Both the position numbers and the translations under genes were made by a program. A DNA stretch of 64,000 nucleotides from Phlegmacium glaucopus (taxonomy: Eukaryota; Basidiomycota; Agaricomycetes; Agaricales; Cortinariaceae), in contig MU130154.1 in the NCBI GenBank assembly GCA_015039465.1, positions 599,065 through 663,064 on the forward strand, read 5' to 3'. Positions within the stretch are counted from its first letter, which is position 1, and each line of letters begins with the position of its first letter. Shown here in pieces: positions 45,089 to 57,108 of this stretch. The notes below the pieces were generated by a model. That model searched no databases, was not told where the DNA came from, and saw only the letters and a program-made list of their open reading frames with translations.

Positions 45089-47476
45089 ATGTCTTTTCAA
45101 GGTCTGATATCTGGATCCGAATGCGCTGCTCCTGCAAACCCATTATCCCAGGTTCTCAAGCATACGGAAGCCGATCGGAGTCTCCAACAAGTACTCTTTT
45201 CACCTTTTTGAATTAGGAACAACATTGACTTTGTTCCAGGACAGAGTATCTGGACCATCTTCTTCACGAGTAAGAATTTATACCTCGGTCTTACATCTTA
45301 GCTGACCTCCTTAGCTTTACCAACTACCTACAAGTTCCTCTTCTGCCCCCGGTTTAACTGAACAAGATCGTGCACTTGCTCGTCAATTCTTCGATGCGAA
45401 CCGTGATCATGGTTTTGCTATGCCACACCACTTGGAATTAGCTCGGATGTCAGAAATTAATGCACATCCGAGCGTAAATGAAGCTTGGGCTTTAGAGCAG
45501 CAGCAGCAGCAAATGCGTGCTTTCGAGGAATCGTCGAAAGGCGCTTGGGCAGCTGAGTTTAGCAGCCCCCCACAGATACATTCGCCCCCATTGCCCGTAC
45601 AACAAAGCATACCAGGCAGACCTGAATGTAAGTACGTATATCTGCGTCAATACTTTTATGTGTTGATACCTTCTAGTCCAACAACGCCCTTCCTACATGT
45701 CATCGTTGGGGTCATATGCAACTCCTACGCCAATGGGAATGTATGCTTTAGGTACTCCTACCATGCAATATGGAAGCAATTCCAACTTCAACATTGTAAA
45801 CCAAGGCAAGGGAAAGGGAAAGGAAGCAGATTTCGAGGCTGCCTTTGCACAAATCGCAGCTTCGCTCGGTCCTACAGAAGCTCAGACTTCTCGAGTCGAG
45901 GAGATCGATGACAGCGTGGCTAATATTGAAGATGTTCTCAAGAATGTCTCTTTAAATGCTGAAGAAGAGGAGCATGAACCAGACTTTGGACAGTATGACA
46001 TCTTCATTTTCGTGTTAATCGATATTAACCTTTATGTTTAGAATATGGGATCAACTACGGAACTCCGATATGCCTCCACCAAAGGAAGATATGGCAAAAT
46101 GGGAGGCCCAATTTTCTCAACTAATGAATTCCCAACGGGATGAACTTGAAGAATACGGCACCGACATGCAGAACTCATGGGAAGGCGGTCTAGGAAATTA
46201 CGAAGAAAAAACGATGCAATTTGACACAGAAGGGATCCCACTTCTGGGTCCCTACGTTTTCGGTGAGTTTTTTTTTCTTTTTGCGTTACAAGGGCATGTT
46301 ATATTTCCATGCATTCCGCAGAAAAAAATAACAAATATATGGACCCCTCATCTTCTCGTTCGCTCCTGAGCGAGGCCAAGGCTCTCTTGGACCAGAACGG
46401 GTCTCTATCCGAGGCTGCCTTGATGCTGGAAGCCGCCATACAACAAGGCGAAGGCGGTGAAGGCGGATACGAAAGCTGGGTTCTCCTGGGCGAAACTCGC
46501 AACATGGACGAAAGAGAAGACGTCGGCATGCGTGCTCTTCTTCACGGCGTTAAGATAGCGGAAGAATCTGGAGCACCTGGTGCAGGGATGCTTGTAAGCC
46601 TTGCTCGAATTTAAACTCCACTCTCAATCTGATCTCTTCCCGGACCCTCCGCAGTCTTTGGCTATATCATTCACTAATGAATCCTACGACCGAGGATCTC
46701 ATACCATGCTATTACGTTGGTTTAGGGCTCGCTATCCGACAATTCCAGTACCAGAAGAAACCATGCAGGCCATGGCAACGAATTCTTCTTGGGATATGCA
46801 CGACCGCATCACAGACCTTTTCCTAAACCTCGCTCGAACTCAACATGGTCAAGACCAGATGGACCCAGACCTACAGATTGGCCTTGGTGTTTTATTCTAC
46901 ACCAATGGGGACTACACCCGAGCACAAGATTGTTTCGTGGCCGCACTGAACGTCAAACCAAAGGTACGAGTCTATGTATTACATTATCGATTGATTATCA
47001 CATTCTGAGAGTCGATCTTAGGATTATCTATTGTGGAATAGACTAGGATCGTCGCTTTCTAATGGGAATAAACCAGAAGATGCACTCGGTGCCTATCGCG
47101 AAGCACTACAGCTCCGGCCAACATACACACGCGCCATTTATAATGTTGGCGTGGCTTGTACGTATCTCACACCTGCCTCTTTCCCCACACCTAAAGTTGA
47201 TTGGGCTCTAGGCTTGAATATCGGTGCAGACAAAGAAGCGGCAGAGCATTTCTTGAGTGCGTTGAGTCTACAAGATACTGCTAGCGGCGACAGCAGCGAT
47301 CAATTGTGGTTCACGCTTCGTCGTGCATTCTTGTCGATGGTAAGAAGCCCTTTTTCTCGAGGATTGCACTATTATTGAAATGTTCCCTACAGAAACGCTC
47401 TGACCTCGCCGATTTGGCCAATCCTGAAGCCAAAAGCAATTTAGATATCTTCCGTAGAGAGGGATTTGATTTTTAG
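45089..47476 (+). CDS. PEX5: peroxisomal PTS1 receptor Pex5
   Basis: About ten exons give roughly 650 residues. The N-terminus MSFQGLISGSECAAPANPLSQVLKHTEADRSLQQDR carries the conserved Cys (residue 11) that is monoubiquitinated for recycling. WxxxF/Y-like repeats that bind Pex14 occur (WAAEF, WEAQF, and less perfect ones). The C-terminal TPR array is complete: [126 protein letters not shown]. It binds SKL-type signals in the cytosol and delivers enzymes to the peroxisome matrix. The stretch KGKGKGK..DFEAAFAQIAASL lies between the halves. The next gene starts 170 bp downstream. Confidence 0.95.
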
Positions 47477-47646
47477 ACCTGCTAGTTGTAGAGTAAAGGG
47501 GATGACAATCTAATTGACTCTAATTGGTTACTTACTATTACGGCCCGGACTTTTAGTTGTCTTCCTGATTGAACTACTTATAAACGTGGAGAACCACAAA
47601 ATGGACGCTCTTTACCGGCCTGCGTGCTATCGGGATTCAATCCACT

Positions 47647-50600
47647 ATGTCCTCTCAAGCAGACGTCCAAATGTGAGTGCCAACTCATCCTTCAGTACTG
47701 CAGTTTTCATTTCACTGATGCCATTTTCGTAGTCATTCCGTTCCAAGTTCAAAGGGTTCCAACGCCGTGTTGAACAAGATATCATGCCAAGTGACGCAGA
47801 ACAAGGTCATTTATTGTGCTACCATTCCATCAGATGGTATTTATCACCAACGCCTTGTCTAGATTCGAGGTGGTGCACAGGCAATGCGTGAGTCAACGGA
47901 TCACCCGAAATTTTGATTATCTTCTCATCAGACCCTCTTGTCAACTCACCTAGTCTATGCCGTGGGCCTCGACGAAGATGATATGAATAAACCCCAGGTT
48001 TATCTCACCGTTTCCTGATAAAATCTCCATCTCTCTTGTTCATCATGATCTCTGCAGATCGGAATTTCTCCAGTATGGTGGGAAGGTTTGTTCCTACTTA
48101 CAGTGATCTGTGTTGGTAATATTTACATGATTCATAACGACAACTTTTAGGAAACCCGTGTAATTCACATCTCGTACGACGGACGATTTCTTCTTAGAGT
48201 TGCTCGTGGATTGAATGGATTTGATTTAGCTCGATCTTGCGAAACACGTCAAAGAAGGATGCAAAGAAGAGGATCTTGTTGGACTCATCTTTAATACCAT
48301 CGGCGTCAGGCGAGCCCTTATGTTCCATCGCTCGAATGTATGTGATTCACGAGATATCTAGCGATGCAATTACTATGGGCACAGACGGCAAGTATTTAGG
48401 GTGGTCCATAGGTATTGAAGAATTGAAAGATTTTCGTCTTCACAGGAATGCGATACTCGTGAGTTTCTTCTTTCTTTCCATTCGTTTTGAGTACTTATCA
48501 CACGCTCGACCTTCTAGCCTTCCGAGTCGTGACATCATCGCCGATTCTATCGAAGCGGTAGGTCCAGTATTCAAATATAAGCACATACCTTCTCAATGTC
48601 ATATAATTTAGGTTGTCATGGTATGATTCATCCTTTGTCTTTTCGAGCCATCTTCTTGAAAAATGCTATCAGGCTCAACATTATGACGGCAATATCTCGA
48701 TCCCAGGTTGCGATAAAAATATGCCTGGTTGTTTTATGGCGGCTGTTCGCCACAATCGCCCAACTATTATAGTTTATGGAGGCACAATTCAACCTGGAGT
48801 TAGGCACATTGGTACGTTGGTTGCTCGACATGAACACTCTACGAACCTTTCGCTGACCGCCATAATACATTAGATTGCCCCTCCATGAACAAGCAAAAGG
48901 GAGGGTCAGTGAACATCTCAGATGCATTTGAGTCATATGGTTTGTCCAATTCTTTGTAGTATATCGTTGCCAAACGATCTTGCGATACCTCGGCAGGCGC
49001 TTTCGCTGTTGGTAAGATCAGCGATGAGGAACGATTCGATGTTGTTCGTCATGCCTGTCCGGGTGCGGGAGCATGTGGCGGAATGTATACTGCCAATACA
49101 ATGAGCTCTGCTCTCGAGGTTAGTCATACAAATGCTGCATGGATCACCATTTTTAAGCTGGACCAAGGCACTTGGCATGTCCTTGCCATATTCTTCCAGC
49201 ACGCCTGCATCGTACCCTCGTAAGTGTCAGCGCAACTATTTTTCTGCCATGTTCTGATCCAGACGCGCAGAGAAGGTACAAGAATGCATTCGAGCTGCGA
49301 AATATATGAAGAACCTACTAGTATTGGACTTAAAGCCAAAGTTCGTGAGGATCTCCTATGTTCTTATTGCTAAGATTTACAGCCCACCTTTCCAGGGATA
49401 TTCTAACCCGTAATTCCTTCCTGAATGCGATAGTGATTGTTACTGTTCTTGGAGGCTCAACGAATGCGGTAAGGCAGATGTTTATTTTGCAGGCTTACAT
49501 GTCCTCATATTTTCCCCAGGTGCTTCACTTATTGGCAATGGCTCGCGCTGCCGATGTCGAACTTACCATTGACGACTTCCAAATGATAGCAGATAAAACA
49601 CCCTTTTTGGCTGACTTGATGTAAGCAGCCGCAACCGTTGTGAACAGCATCGCCATCTGATTTCCGGCAGGCCATCTGGGAAATATTATATGGAAGATAT
49701 TCACAAGATTGGCGGCATCCCAGCCATTTTGAAGTACCTTCTAAACAACACTGACTTGATTGACGGAACACAGCTCACTGTGACTGGCAAGACATTGGCG
49801 GAAAATCTAGTGGATGTAGATGAAATCGAGTTCGAACGCCAAGACGTAGTGCGAAGTTTGAAGAATCCTATCAAGGCAACTGGGCACTTGACTATCCTTC
49901 GCGGAAATTTAGCGCCTGAAACAGCTGTGGCGAAATTGACCGGGAAGGAAGGTTTACAATTCGAGGTTTTCATCAGTTATTTGCTCGCATTGTGTTAATC
50001 TAACCTTTTCAAATTGTCACACTAGGGCACTGCAAAATGTTTTGATAGGCGAGTTCTACTTTGCTACTGATAAGACTTTATCGCTGACGGCACATGAAGT
50101 CTGGACGGCTTTTACAAATTACTAGAAAAGGGAGAGATCAAGCCAGGCATGGTCCTCATTTTCAGGTATCAAGGTCCTAAGGGAGCCCCAGGCATGCCAG
50201 AAATGCTCGGTATAGTGCATCTTAGATATCTACGTGACTTATGACTGACGTTTCCGCATCAGGCCCTACAGGGGCCATTGCAGGAGCCGGACTTGCTGGA
50301 TCTACAGCTTTGATTACAGACGGTCGATTCTCAGGGGCTAGTCGAGGATTCATCATTGGGCACGTTGTCCCAGAGGCCCGGGTAGGAGGCCCAATCGCCC
50401 TAGTAAAAGACGGAGACCGCATCATCATCGATTCTGCGACCAGAAGGATCGACTGGCTAGTGGACGAGGAAGAGCAGAAACGTCGCAAGGATGAGTGGCT
50501 TGCTTCGGACAAGAGCAATCTCAACGTAAAGCGAGGTATTTTATTGAGATATGCCAGAGACGTTGCGGTAAGACCCTTCTAGTCATCTATCTAGTTTGAA

Positions 50601-50651
50601 ATTGACTTTTATGATTTCCAGCCTGCGAGTCTAGGCGCGTACTGTGATTGA
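47647..50651 (+). CDS. ILV3: dihydroxy-acid dehydratase (ILV3-type), branched-chain amino acid synthesis
   Basis: Many small exons (about sixteen) give roughly 590 residues from MSSQADVQI to GAYCD. Iron-sulphur cysteines are visible: [49 protein letters not shown]. Other motifs: [83 protein letters not shown] and [11 protein letters not shown]. It dehydrates dihydroxyvalerate intermediates of valine and isoleucine synthesis. Two introns use GC donors (48310-48361 and 48388-48445), and one exon is only 9 nt (48612-48620, VVM). The N-terminus lacks the Arg-rich amphipathic helix expected of a mitochondrial presequence; either a first exon is missing or the protein is an extramitochondrial paralogue. 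Confidence 0.9.
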
Positions 50652-50830
50652 ACAAAGTGAGTTTCAAGCGGTTGGAAAATGAGGAAGAATTGTACAAATT
50701 ATAAATGGCCTCCCACGTTATGTATACTTATAAAAAGTAAAAATCATGGTTCCACATTAGCAAGGGTATCCATCATATATTAAATATCGTGATATCATGG
50801 GTCCGAGTCCTTAGATGAATCAAAGATGAT

Positions 50831-51486
50831 TTAAACTTTCAGAGGCACAGTCATTTCGTCAACGATAGCGTCCTCTTCTTCGGTTGTGGCGGAAGTGTAA
50901 CGAACCGCATACGGGTTCACAGGGGATGAAATATTCTCAGTTACGATGGCCTTGTCACGATGTTTTTCTCCGTGGTGAGACCATGGTAGTAGCTGACGGA
51001 ATTTATTTATTGAGCTTGAGCTCTGTCGTTCTGGGAAGATAATTTCACCAGGTTTGCACTGGCCCAGAAGGATAGCAGGGTCGGGAGGGATAATAACATT
51101 TTCTTGGGGGATATCCAGATCTGTTTCTTTGGGAATCGCTCTGCCAGCAGTGACAAGGCGGTGCCTCTCTTTCCGTTTGTATCGTTTCCTGAAATAGATC
51201 GTGAATCCAATGGTCCAGGCCAGAAACATCAATCCTCCGCAGATGCTTCCAGCAAGGATGGGTGTTAAAGCTTTCTTCCTGGGTGGTTCTCGAAAAGTAA
51301 GTATTGTATGCTCCTGGAACAATTGGATAGCATACCCTCCCAATGAGGCAGCCTCTGAAGAGCTAACTGGGGCAGCAGCTCCTCCAAGAGCTGCTGCGTA
51401 AAGAATGGCTTTGAGTTATCAGGTCATTAGTTCCTCAAAGACGAGAATTGATGTTGCGACTGACCTGTAGGGTAGAATATCGACAT
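50831..51486 (-). CDS. small single-pass membrane protein of unknown function
   Basis: Two minus-strand exons: a short first one at 51486 (MSIFYPTA, GTCAGT donor) and a second running to 50831, about 200 residues. The luminal part is Ala/Ser-rich, then FREPPRKKALTPILAGSICGGLMFLAWTIGFTIYFRKRYKRKERHR gives one membrane span flanked by basic residues. The cytosolic tail is acidic near the end (TTEEEDAIVDEM) and holds short Pro/Ser motifs. The layout resembles fungal wall-sensor-like or receptor-tail proteins, but I recognise no family. It is convergent with ILV3, 180 bp away. Confidence 0.6.
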
Positions 51487-52312
51487 TGAGATGAAGAAAG
51501 GGCAAGTGATGAATGCCACGAAATAGAACGCTCATTGACGGGTGGATTGAAGCAGTGGAGAAGGGAGTGAGACATAAAATGTTTGCTGCAATGACGTTTC
51601 ATGGCTTCAGGAAATACTTACATAAGCATTTGATAAGCATGGTCAACAGGTTTTCTTCAAGCGTGCCATTTCGAGGAGGGTGAAGGGTGGCAACACATAA
51701 TGAAATATTATCAATTCACCTCTTGAGAAGCTGGTCATCTGTTGATATCAGGTAGACCTGTGACATAAGGATAAGGGAGATAGTCAAATTTTCTATCCTG
51801 ACAATGGGTTTTCAGAAAAATTTGCGAAAGTCTATCCGGATCTGGATATGGCATCTGAGGGTACTTTCAGGGGTCTTGATAAGGGCTGGTCACGACCTGC
51901 TTGTTGATCTGATGATCAACAGGAGATCAGTTCCATTGGGAAAGGAACAATGGAGATAGTCCCATCTTCAATGTTGTGGAGGTTAAAAAGTTAATCGAAC
52001 CAAACCTGAACTGGTGGTTCCATTACATAAAGCAGAATGCCTCATAATAATATTACCAAGGACTTTAGAGCTTAGAATCACCATAAAAGTTGGAACAAAG
52101 CAAGGATAAATTTTAATTTCCAGGAGCGATAGAAATCTTGGTAGATATACTGGGAGGTAACATTTTCGCAATGATGTTTCCACTGTTTCTCGGACAATTC
52201 AAGTTAACATTGAAGCATGCCATCTCACATTATATACCTGTGTTAGTTATCTTAAATTCACATATTGCGGGATGCAAGCTGGTGTAAAGGCAAATGGAAA
52301 TGGTTCCGTCAA
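51487..52312. other. intergenic between two minus-strand genes
   Basis: About 830 bp: promoter of the small membrane protein gene and 3' flank of the Ap4A phosphorylase gene. AT-rich; no gene, RNA or repeat I can support. Confidence 0.5.
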
Positions 52313-53630
52313 CTAAGATTGGCAGGTTATTCTATTACTATCATCCACGATTTCCAACCCAACACCCCGCAAGATTTTGCTAATGCTCTCCCGCTTCACA
52401 GCCTCGACTTCCTGTTCACTTCTTGCCAGTAACATCCCAGCGAAACCTAGCGCATTTACGCTGAGCTTCTTTCCTGTTTCCTGCAGAACATAACTATCTT
52501 GTCGTCGGGGAATGATGTGCATATATTCTAGCGTCATGATCACATTATACGAAGGACTGCCAACTGGGTAATCCGGATGATGTCGAATTGTTGAGATAGC
52601 AAGGTCGAGAAGTTGAAGGAAAACGTCTGATAAAATCATTTCGAGCCTGTCGGAAGGGTAAGTGTCGAAATAGGATGGAAAGCGGTATGAGTGGCTGGCA
52701 TAAGAAAGTTGGTGCAGCGAGAAAGGTTTCTCTAAGAAAAACAACTTGTCATCGGTATATCATATACATGAGTAATGGAAATTCAGACCTGGTAGTTCGA
52801 TGTGGGCTCGCCTTGCGAGACGGTCTATCGGAGGTCCGTCCTCGCTTTCTAAAGGTATGAACTGGATATGTTTATGAGGCTGGCTCGCTCCACTATTACC
52901 TCCACCTTTAAACAATTATAGCGTCAGCGCCGTAGAGGCGGCCAGCAATTTCATTCGAAAATAAATTTTACAATTATAAAATGCAAAGAACTTCTTCCCT
53001 GATTTACGAGCGGCAGACAATAGGAGATATGTCTGGAGGAGTTCAGAAGGCGTAAGAGGTGACGCCTGAGATTTAAATTCTGCAAAGGAAGAATCAATGA
53101 CTTGAAGTTCAATAATAGTAAAGGTCAGGCCGGCTAATCAACCTTTTGTTACAAGGAGGAAATGTTGGGGCACAACCGCGAATTTGTTCAACTGGATATT
53201 AAAAAAGATTATGTGATGAATCTCTTCTAGAAGGGATTAGGTGGTCTTACCAGTACTACAAATTCTTCCTGGGCTTCTTCATATTTGAGATCGCCAATAT
53301 ACAAGTTGACATTGTAAGGAGGTATGAAGGGATCGAAAACTTTGCCAACATTTCCTTGTGTTGCGATACCTGCATCACCAGTCACATCAGCTTGAAGGTT
53401 AGGCGCCGATTTGTGCTCCAAAGCAGGACAGAGCCGGATCTCATACTAAATCAAAATTCGACATGATGAGCAGCCTGGATGAGTTTCAGGCCCTTGACGA
53501 TGATAATCACCTCGATGTCAGAGTCGACATGTGTAACTATCGTCGATGGGAAAAAGTGTAGATCTCCCGTGTTGCGGGCATTCTCAAAACTCGATTGTAG
53601 CTTCGCTATCAGTGCAGTTGGATCGACCAT
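52313..53630 (-). CDS. APA2: diadenosine tetraphosphate (Ap4A) phosphorylase / ATP adenylyltransferase
   Basis: Minus-strand, several exons, about 335 residues, starting MVDPTALIAKLQSSFENARNTGDLHFFPST at 53630. Apa1/Apa2 motifs: VFDPFIPPYNVNLYIGDL, EEFVVLLNKFAVVPQHFLLVTKEFKSQ, SPLTPSELLQTYLLLSAARKSGKKFFAFYNCG, and the HIT-like active site NSGASQPHKHIQFIP, then the C-terminal domain (YNVIMTLEYMHIIPRRQDSY, NALGFAGMLLARSEQEVE). It splits Ap4A by phosphorolysis to ATP and ADP. The reading frame extends upstream of 53630, but the Met chosen matches the family N-terminus. APA1 versus APA2 cannot be assigned. Confidence 0.9.
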
Positions 53631-53988
53631 GGCTTTGGCGACGATAGGAGATGGTAACTGATGATTGGTGATTGCAACAGCATTTGTGTTGTTGACCAAT
53701 GGGTCACGGTGTTGGATTCCAGGCCAATGCTTGTTCGCAACTACACAACGCGTTTCAACAAGTCCGTAGTCTGAGCTCAAGCACATTCAATTCAAAGTCT
53801 TTACGGAGTACAACGGACAGGTATCAAAAACTAAGGAAAGAATGCACTGTTTAGTAAGTAATTGAAAACCCGTAGTATGTCAAGGAAAATGAAAGATGGG
53901 CCTGCCCAATCTCGAAAGCTGTTTCTTCTCCACCGCACAACCCTAAAGAAAAGTCCAACACCCGAAGACGTGAAAAACACTCCAAAAA
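53631..53988. other. intergenic between two minus-strand genes
   Basis: About 360 bp: promoter of the Ap4A phosphorylase gene and 3' flank of the next gene. No gene or repeat seen. Confidence 0.45.
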
Positions 53989-54625
53989 TCAAGCTTCTCC
54001 TCCTTTACCCCGGTTCGCTTTCGCCTCCTGCATTTTTTCTCCTAGCGCAACCCCTCGCCCGTAGCATATGGCTGATATTAGCGACCAAATCGCTGCATTG
54101 GTCCCCTAAGCGGGATTGAATATATGTAAGTTAGCGAATATGGTAGGATAGCCAAAGAACGCACTTGATAGAAGAGTATAGTTAAAGAAAACAGGAAAAT
54201 AAGTAGTACAATTCTCACGACCAGACTCCGATACAACGACAGTTTCTTGATCGGAGGCAAGGGAACCTCAATGCAGAGAATGATGACAGCCAAAGCTATC
54301 GTGAACATTTGGATGACTGGGACCTTGACAATGAGAGTGATGAAGATCGCTGCGTTGGGAGAAGGCCTAAGTTATGAAAGATAAGAATATTAGATACAAC
54401 CGCTGGGGGGAAAGGCTCACTGTATGCCCCCTGGATCTCGCAGAGTCCCGCCAACGAAGTCCCAGAAGAATTTACGATAGAAAAGGCCGAAGAACGAGGC
54501 CCAGATAGCATCTACGGCAGTATAAGTTTAAATAAGAGGATAATATTCTGGGCAAGTGGCAACTCACAAACACTCGCAGTAATCGACACTAGGCGAGCGT
54601 ATTCGTGCCAGATAAGATTTCCCAT
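53989..54625 (-). CDS. small conserved fungal membrane protein (DUF7727-like)
   Basis: Four minus-strand exons give about 145 residues: MGNLIWHEYARLVSITASV, then YAIWASFFGLFYRKFFWDFVGGTLRDPGGIQ, a double-helix hydrophobic region (FITLIVKVPVIQMFTIALAVIILC; VVRIVLLIFLFSLTILFYQ), and the end GTNAAIWSLISAICYGRGVALGEKM with a Lys/Gly-rich tail ending GGEA. Three or four membrane hel­ices are expected. The start MGNLIWHEYARLVS and FYRKFFWDFVGGTLR recall an uncharacterised basidiomycete family that I know as DUF7727; the name is from memory. Intron before GTNAA has a GTGCGT donor. Function unknown. Confidence 0.72.
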
Positions 54626-54972
54626 GTTAGATGCTCAGAAACGCAGAATTCGAGGTGTTCTGTATAAATGGATGGAGAGCCCAGCTCTGGAAAAGACTTG
54701 GGGAATTGAAAAGATCGAAAAAGTAGTGAATGAACGGGAGATATAAAATAACAAGTAACGAGCGCAGCTCGTCGAAGAAAGACAGTGAAAGAAGAAGCGA
54801 CCAGCAGAGCTCAAGACAACGACAACGAAACGAAACGGACAAAAGTTGATCAAAGGCACAGCTCCGAGTATATAATGGGCGGAGTTTCAACTTATGATCC
54901 GGGGTACCCGTATCAATGTCTTTATGTAATATATTGCCTATATTATGACAGAAAGTTCCATAGGTAACAATC
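54626..54972. other. intergenic, promoter of the DUF7727-like gene
   Basis: About 350 bp; pyrimidine-rich on the minus strand (TTTCTTCGACG, TCTTTTCAATTCC). No gene or repeat seen. Confidence 0.45.
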
Positions 54973-56834
54973 TCATGGGAATGACGAATACTCCGGGCTC
55001 AAACCCATAAAGTCCATAGTTGGAGGTCGTGTATTAGGTCTTGATGGGGTATGGGCATCAATAAACTCGACAACAGGCTCGAATCGGACGTCTTTCTTTA
55101 CGAGACCCACGCTTGTGGGAACAGGTTTTCGTGCAATCTTTGGTTGTGGTGGTAGCAGTACGGGAACAGACGTGACTAATGGCGTTGTTGATGTGGACGA
55201 CATCACACTGCCATGTCTGGAATGGGAGCCACTGGAGCTGTCACTGACCGAACTCGGGGTAGCAGGGCGCTGCGTCACTGCCACTGCTTTGGTTGGGGGC
55301 GGAAGGGGGAAGACCATGTTCTCGAGTTTGGCAGAATCATGACTAAACCCTGCTTCCAATGCTTTTGGATCACTTTGCATCGGCAAGTCTGGAGAAACAG
55401 GAACCATGCTGTCTTCGACCAACCTGTCCTTCCTTCTTCGCCGCCGGTGCATCAAGAAGCCTAAGGCTAGGAGTGCAACAAGGAGCAGGAAGCCGATGAC
55501 GCCTCCCACTATTGCGCTAATCATAGTTCCAGTTGATAATGATTTATTAGATCTAAAATTGAGAAAAAATGAGCAATGGGCAAAAAGTTGTGATGGCACA
55601 TACGTTGTCACAGAGATTGGCATGGTTGCGCTTGACGTACCAGCAAAGGCTCTGATGAAGTCGAGATCAATGGAAGGCCCAGCTGGTGGTGTTGAATCCC
55701 CAGAAAGAACAAGGGTGTGTTGGCCTGGTACAAGATTGTTCTGATAATACTTGAAAGTTGAGGAGTTGTAAGTTATACATTCATTGTCTATGTACATATG
55801 ATGGTACTTACCAAGAGTACCTAGATCATATGGTTCCGTAAATACTCCTGAATTGATATGTAGCTTTGCCTACTTACCTGGGGACGAACAGCAGATACCT
55901 GACCACCTGACCCACCTGGCAAGATGAGTGATTGGCCATCAATCGCGACACGAACATTGGCATGATTAGGCGAAACTGTCCCATAAATTGCGACAGCCTC
56001 CCCAGAGAACGAACGGATAGCAGAAGCACCAGGTGTTTGTGAAGAGCTGCATAGAAAAAATTGGCTTGAGAAAACTGGGGGACAGTGACAGCCAACCATG
56101 TACCGTAAGGTGTCATTGAAGAAGGTGGGAGCTGTTCTTATTTGCCATGCAGACGGTGCGGGTAGATATGCGATAGCAGCGTCGCTGTCGTCAAACGTTT
56201 CAAACGCTACTGCTGATCTACATAAGGTCAGAAATAACGACAAGGGTGATAATATCATCAGGACGCTCACCCAGGTCCTCCGACTTGGCTTTCGAACACT
56301 ATTGAATCAACATCGACAGGCTGTCCATTAGTGTTTGAAAATACTGCGGTGTGTGGGCCATTGGTCAACCCAGAGACAGCACAAAGCAGTTGTTGAGTAG
56401 AGGGAACAGTGCTTTCCGCCGTACCAGTTGTGACGAACTCCTCGTCAACAATGAAGCTGAAAGTCCCATAGTTTGGGCGCTGGCCTCCAAATATCCACAT
56501 TCCAGTACCTAGATGTGTTCCAGGCATTTGGAAGTGAAAAGAGCAGAGTTATTTTACCGTTAAAATTGATCGTAGCGTTAGCCCCTTGCGTTGTGGTTGT
56601 ATGGAAGGAACCACCGGAATAAGACTTCAATAAATGAGATCCACCGAAAACAGATGAGAATCAGCCAAGTTACCCACAGTAGCAAGAACATCATCAGCTG
56701 GGGTGTCAATCCAGGAGCCAGCTGGAGAATAAGTGATCAAAGGAGAGCTATCCTCAACTATAATTGAAAAACGTTAACATGAATACTGTCTCACGATATT
56801 GAGACAATATACCGGTCAAATTAAAGGAAGCCAT
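54973..56834 (-). CDS. single-pass surface protein with two beta-sandwich-like modules and cytosolic tail
   Basis: Minus-strand multi-exon gene of about 480 residues starting MASFNLT at 56834 with a short first exon. The outer part contains two related modules: the first with YSGGSFHTTTTQGANATINFNGTGMWIFGGQRPNYGTFSF and GLTNGPHTAVFSN, the second with SSQTPGASAIRSFSGEAVAIYGTVSPNHANVRVAIDGQ and LVPGQHTLVLSGD. A membrane span follows (TMISAIVGGVIGFLLLVALLALGFLMHRRRRRK), then a Ser/Pro-rich tail with SP/TP sites. This is a large basidiomycete family whose modules look like carbohydrate-binding jelly rolls; no function is established to my knowledge. No classical signal peptide is evident at the N-terminus. 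Confidence 0.75.
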
Positions 56835-57108
56835 CAAGGCTATTGAAAAAAGGTAGAAAGAGAACGAAGGAAGTAAAGGGGAAAGAGAACGAAAGAAGGA
56901 AAGAAAGGAAGGAGACTTTGTTGAGGGTTCAACAGAACATTGAACTCGGTGTCTGACAGCACTACAAGTTGTATCTTGCAACCAAGTGATAGTGGTTACT
57001 GAGCATCTAATAACATTGCCTTTTTTGGCAAGCAGGGAGATGTCTAAGGATGATGGCATATCTGGTTATAGACAATCCCAATCCCTGTGGGTTCACCTTG
57101 TACTTATA
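56835..57108. promoter_or_regulatory. divergent promoter region, surface protein gene / HicA-like gene
   Basis: About 270 bp; an in-frame ATG for the rightward gene also exists at 57040, which would shorten the gap to about 205 bp. Confidence 0.35.
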
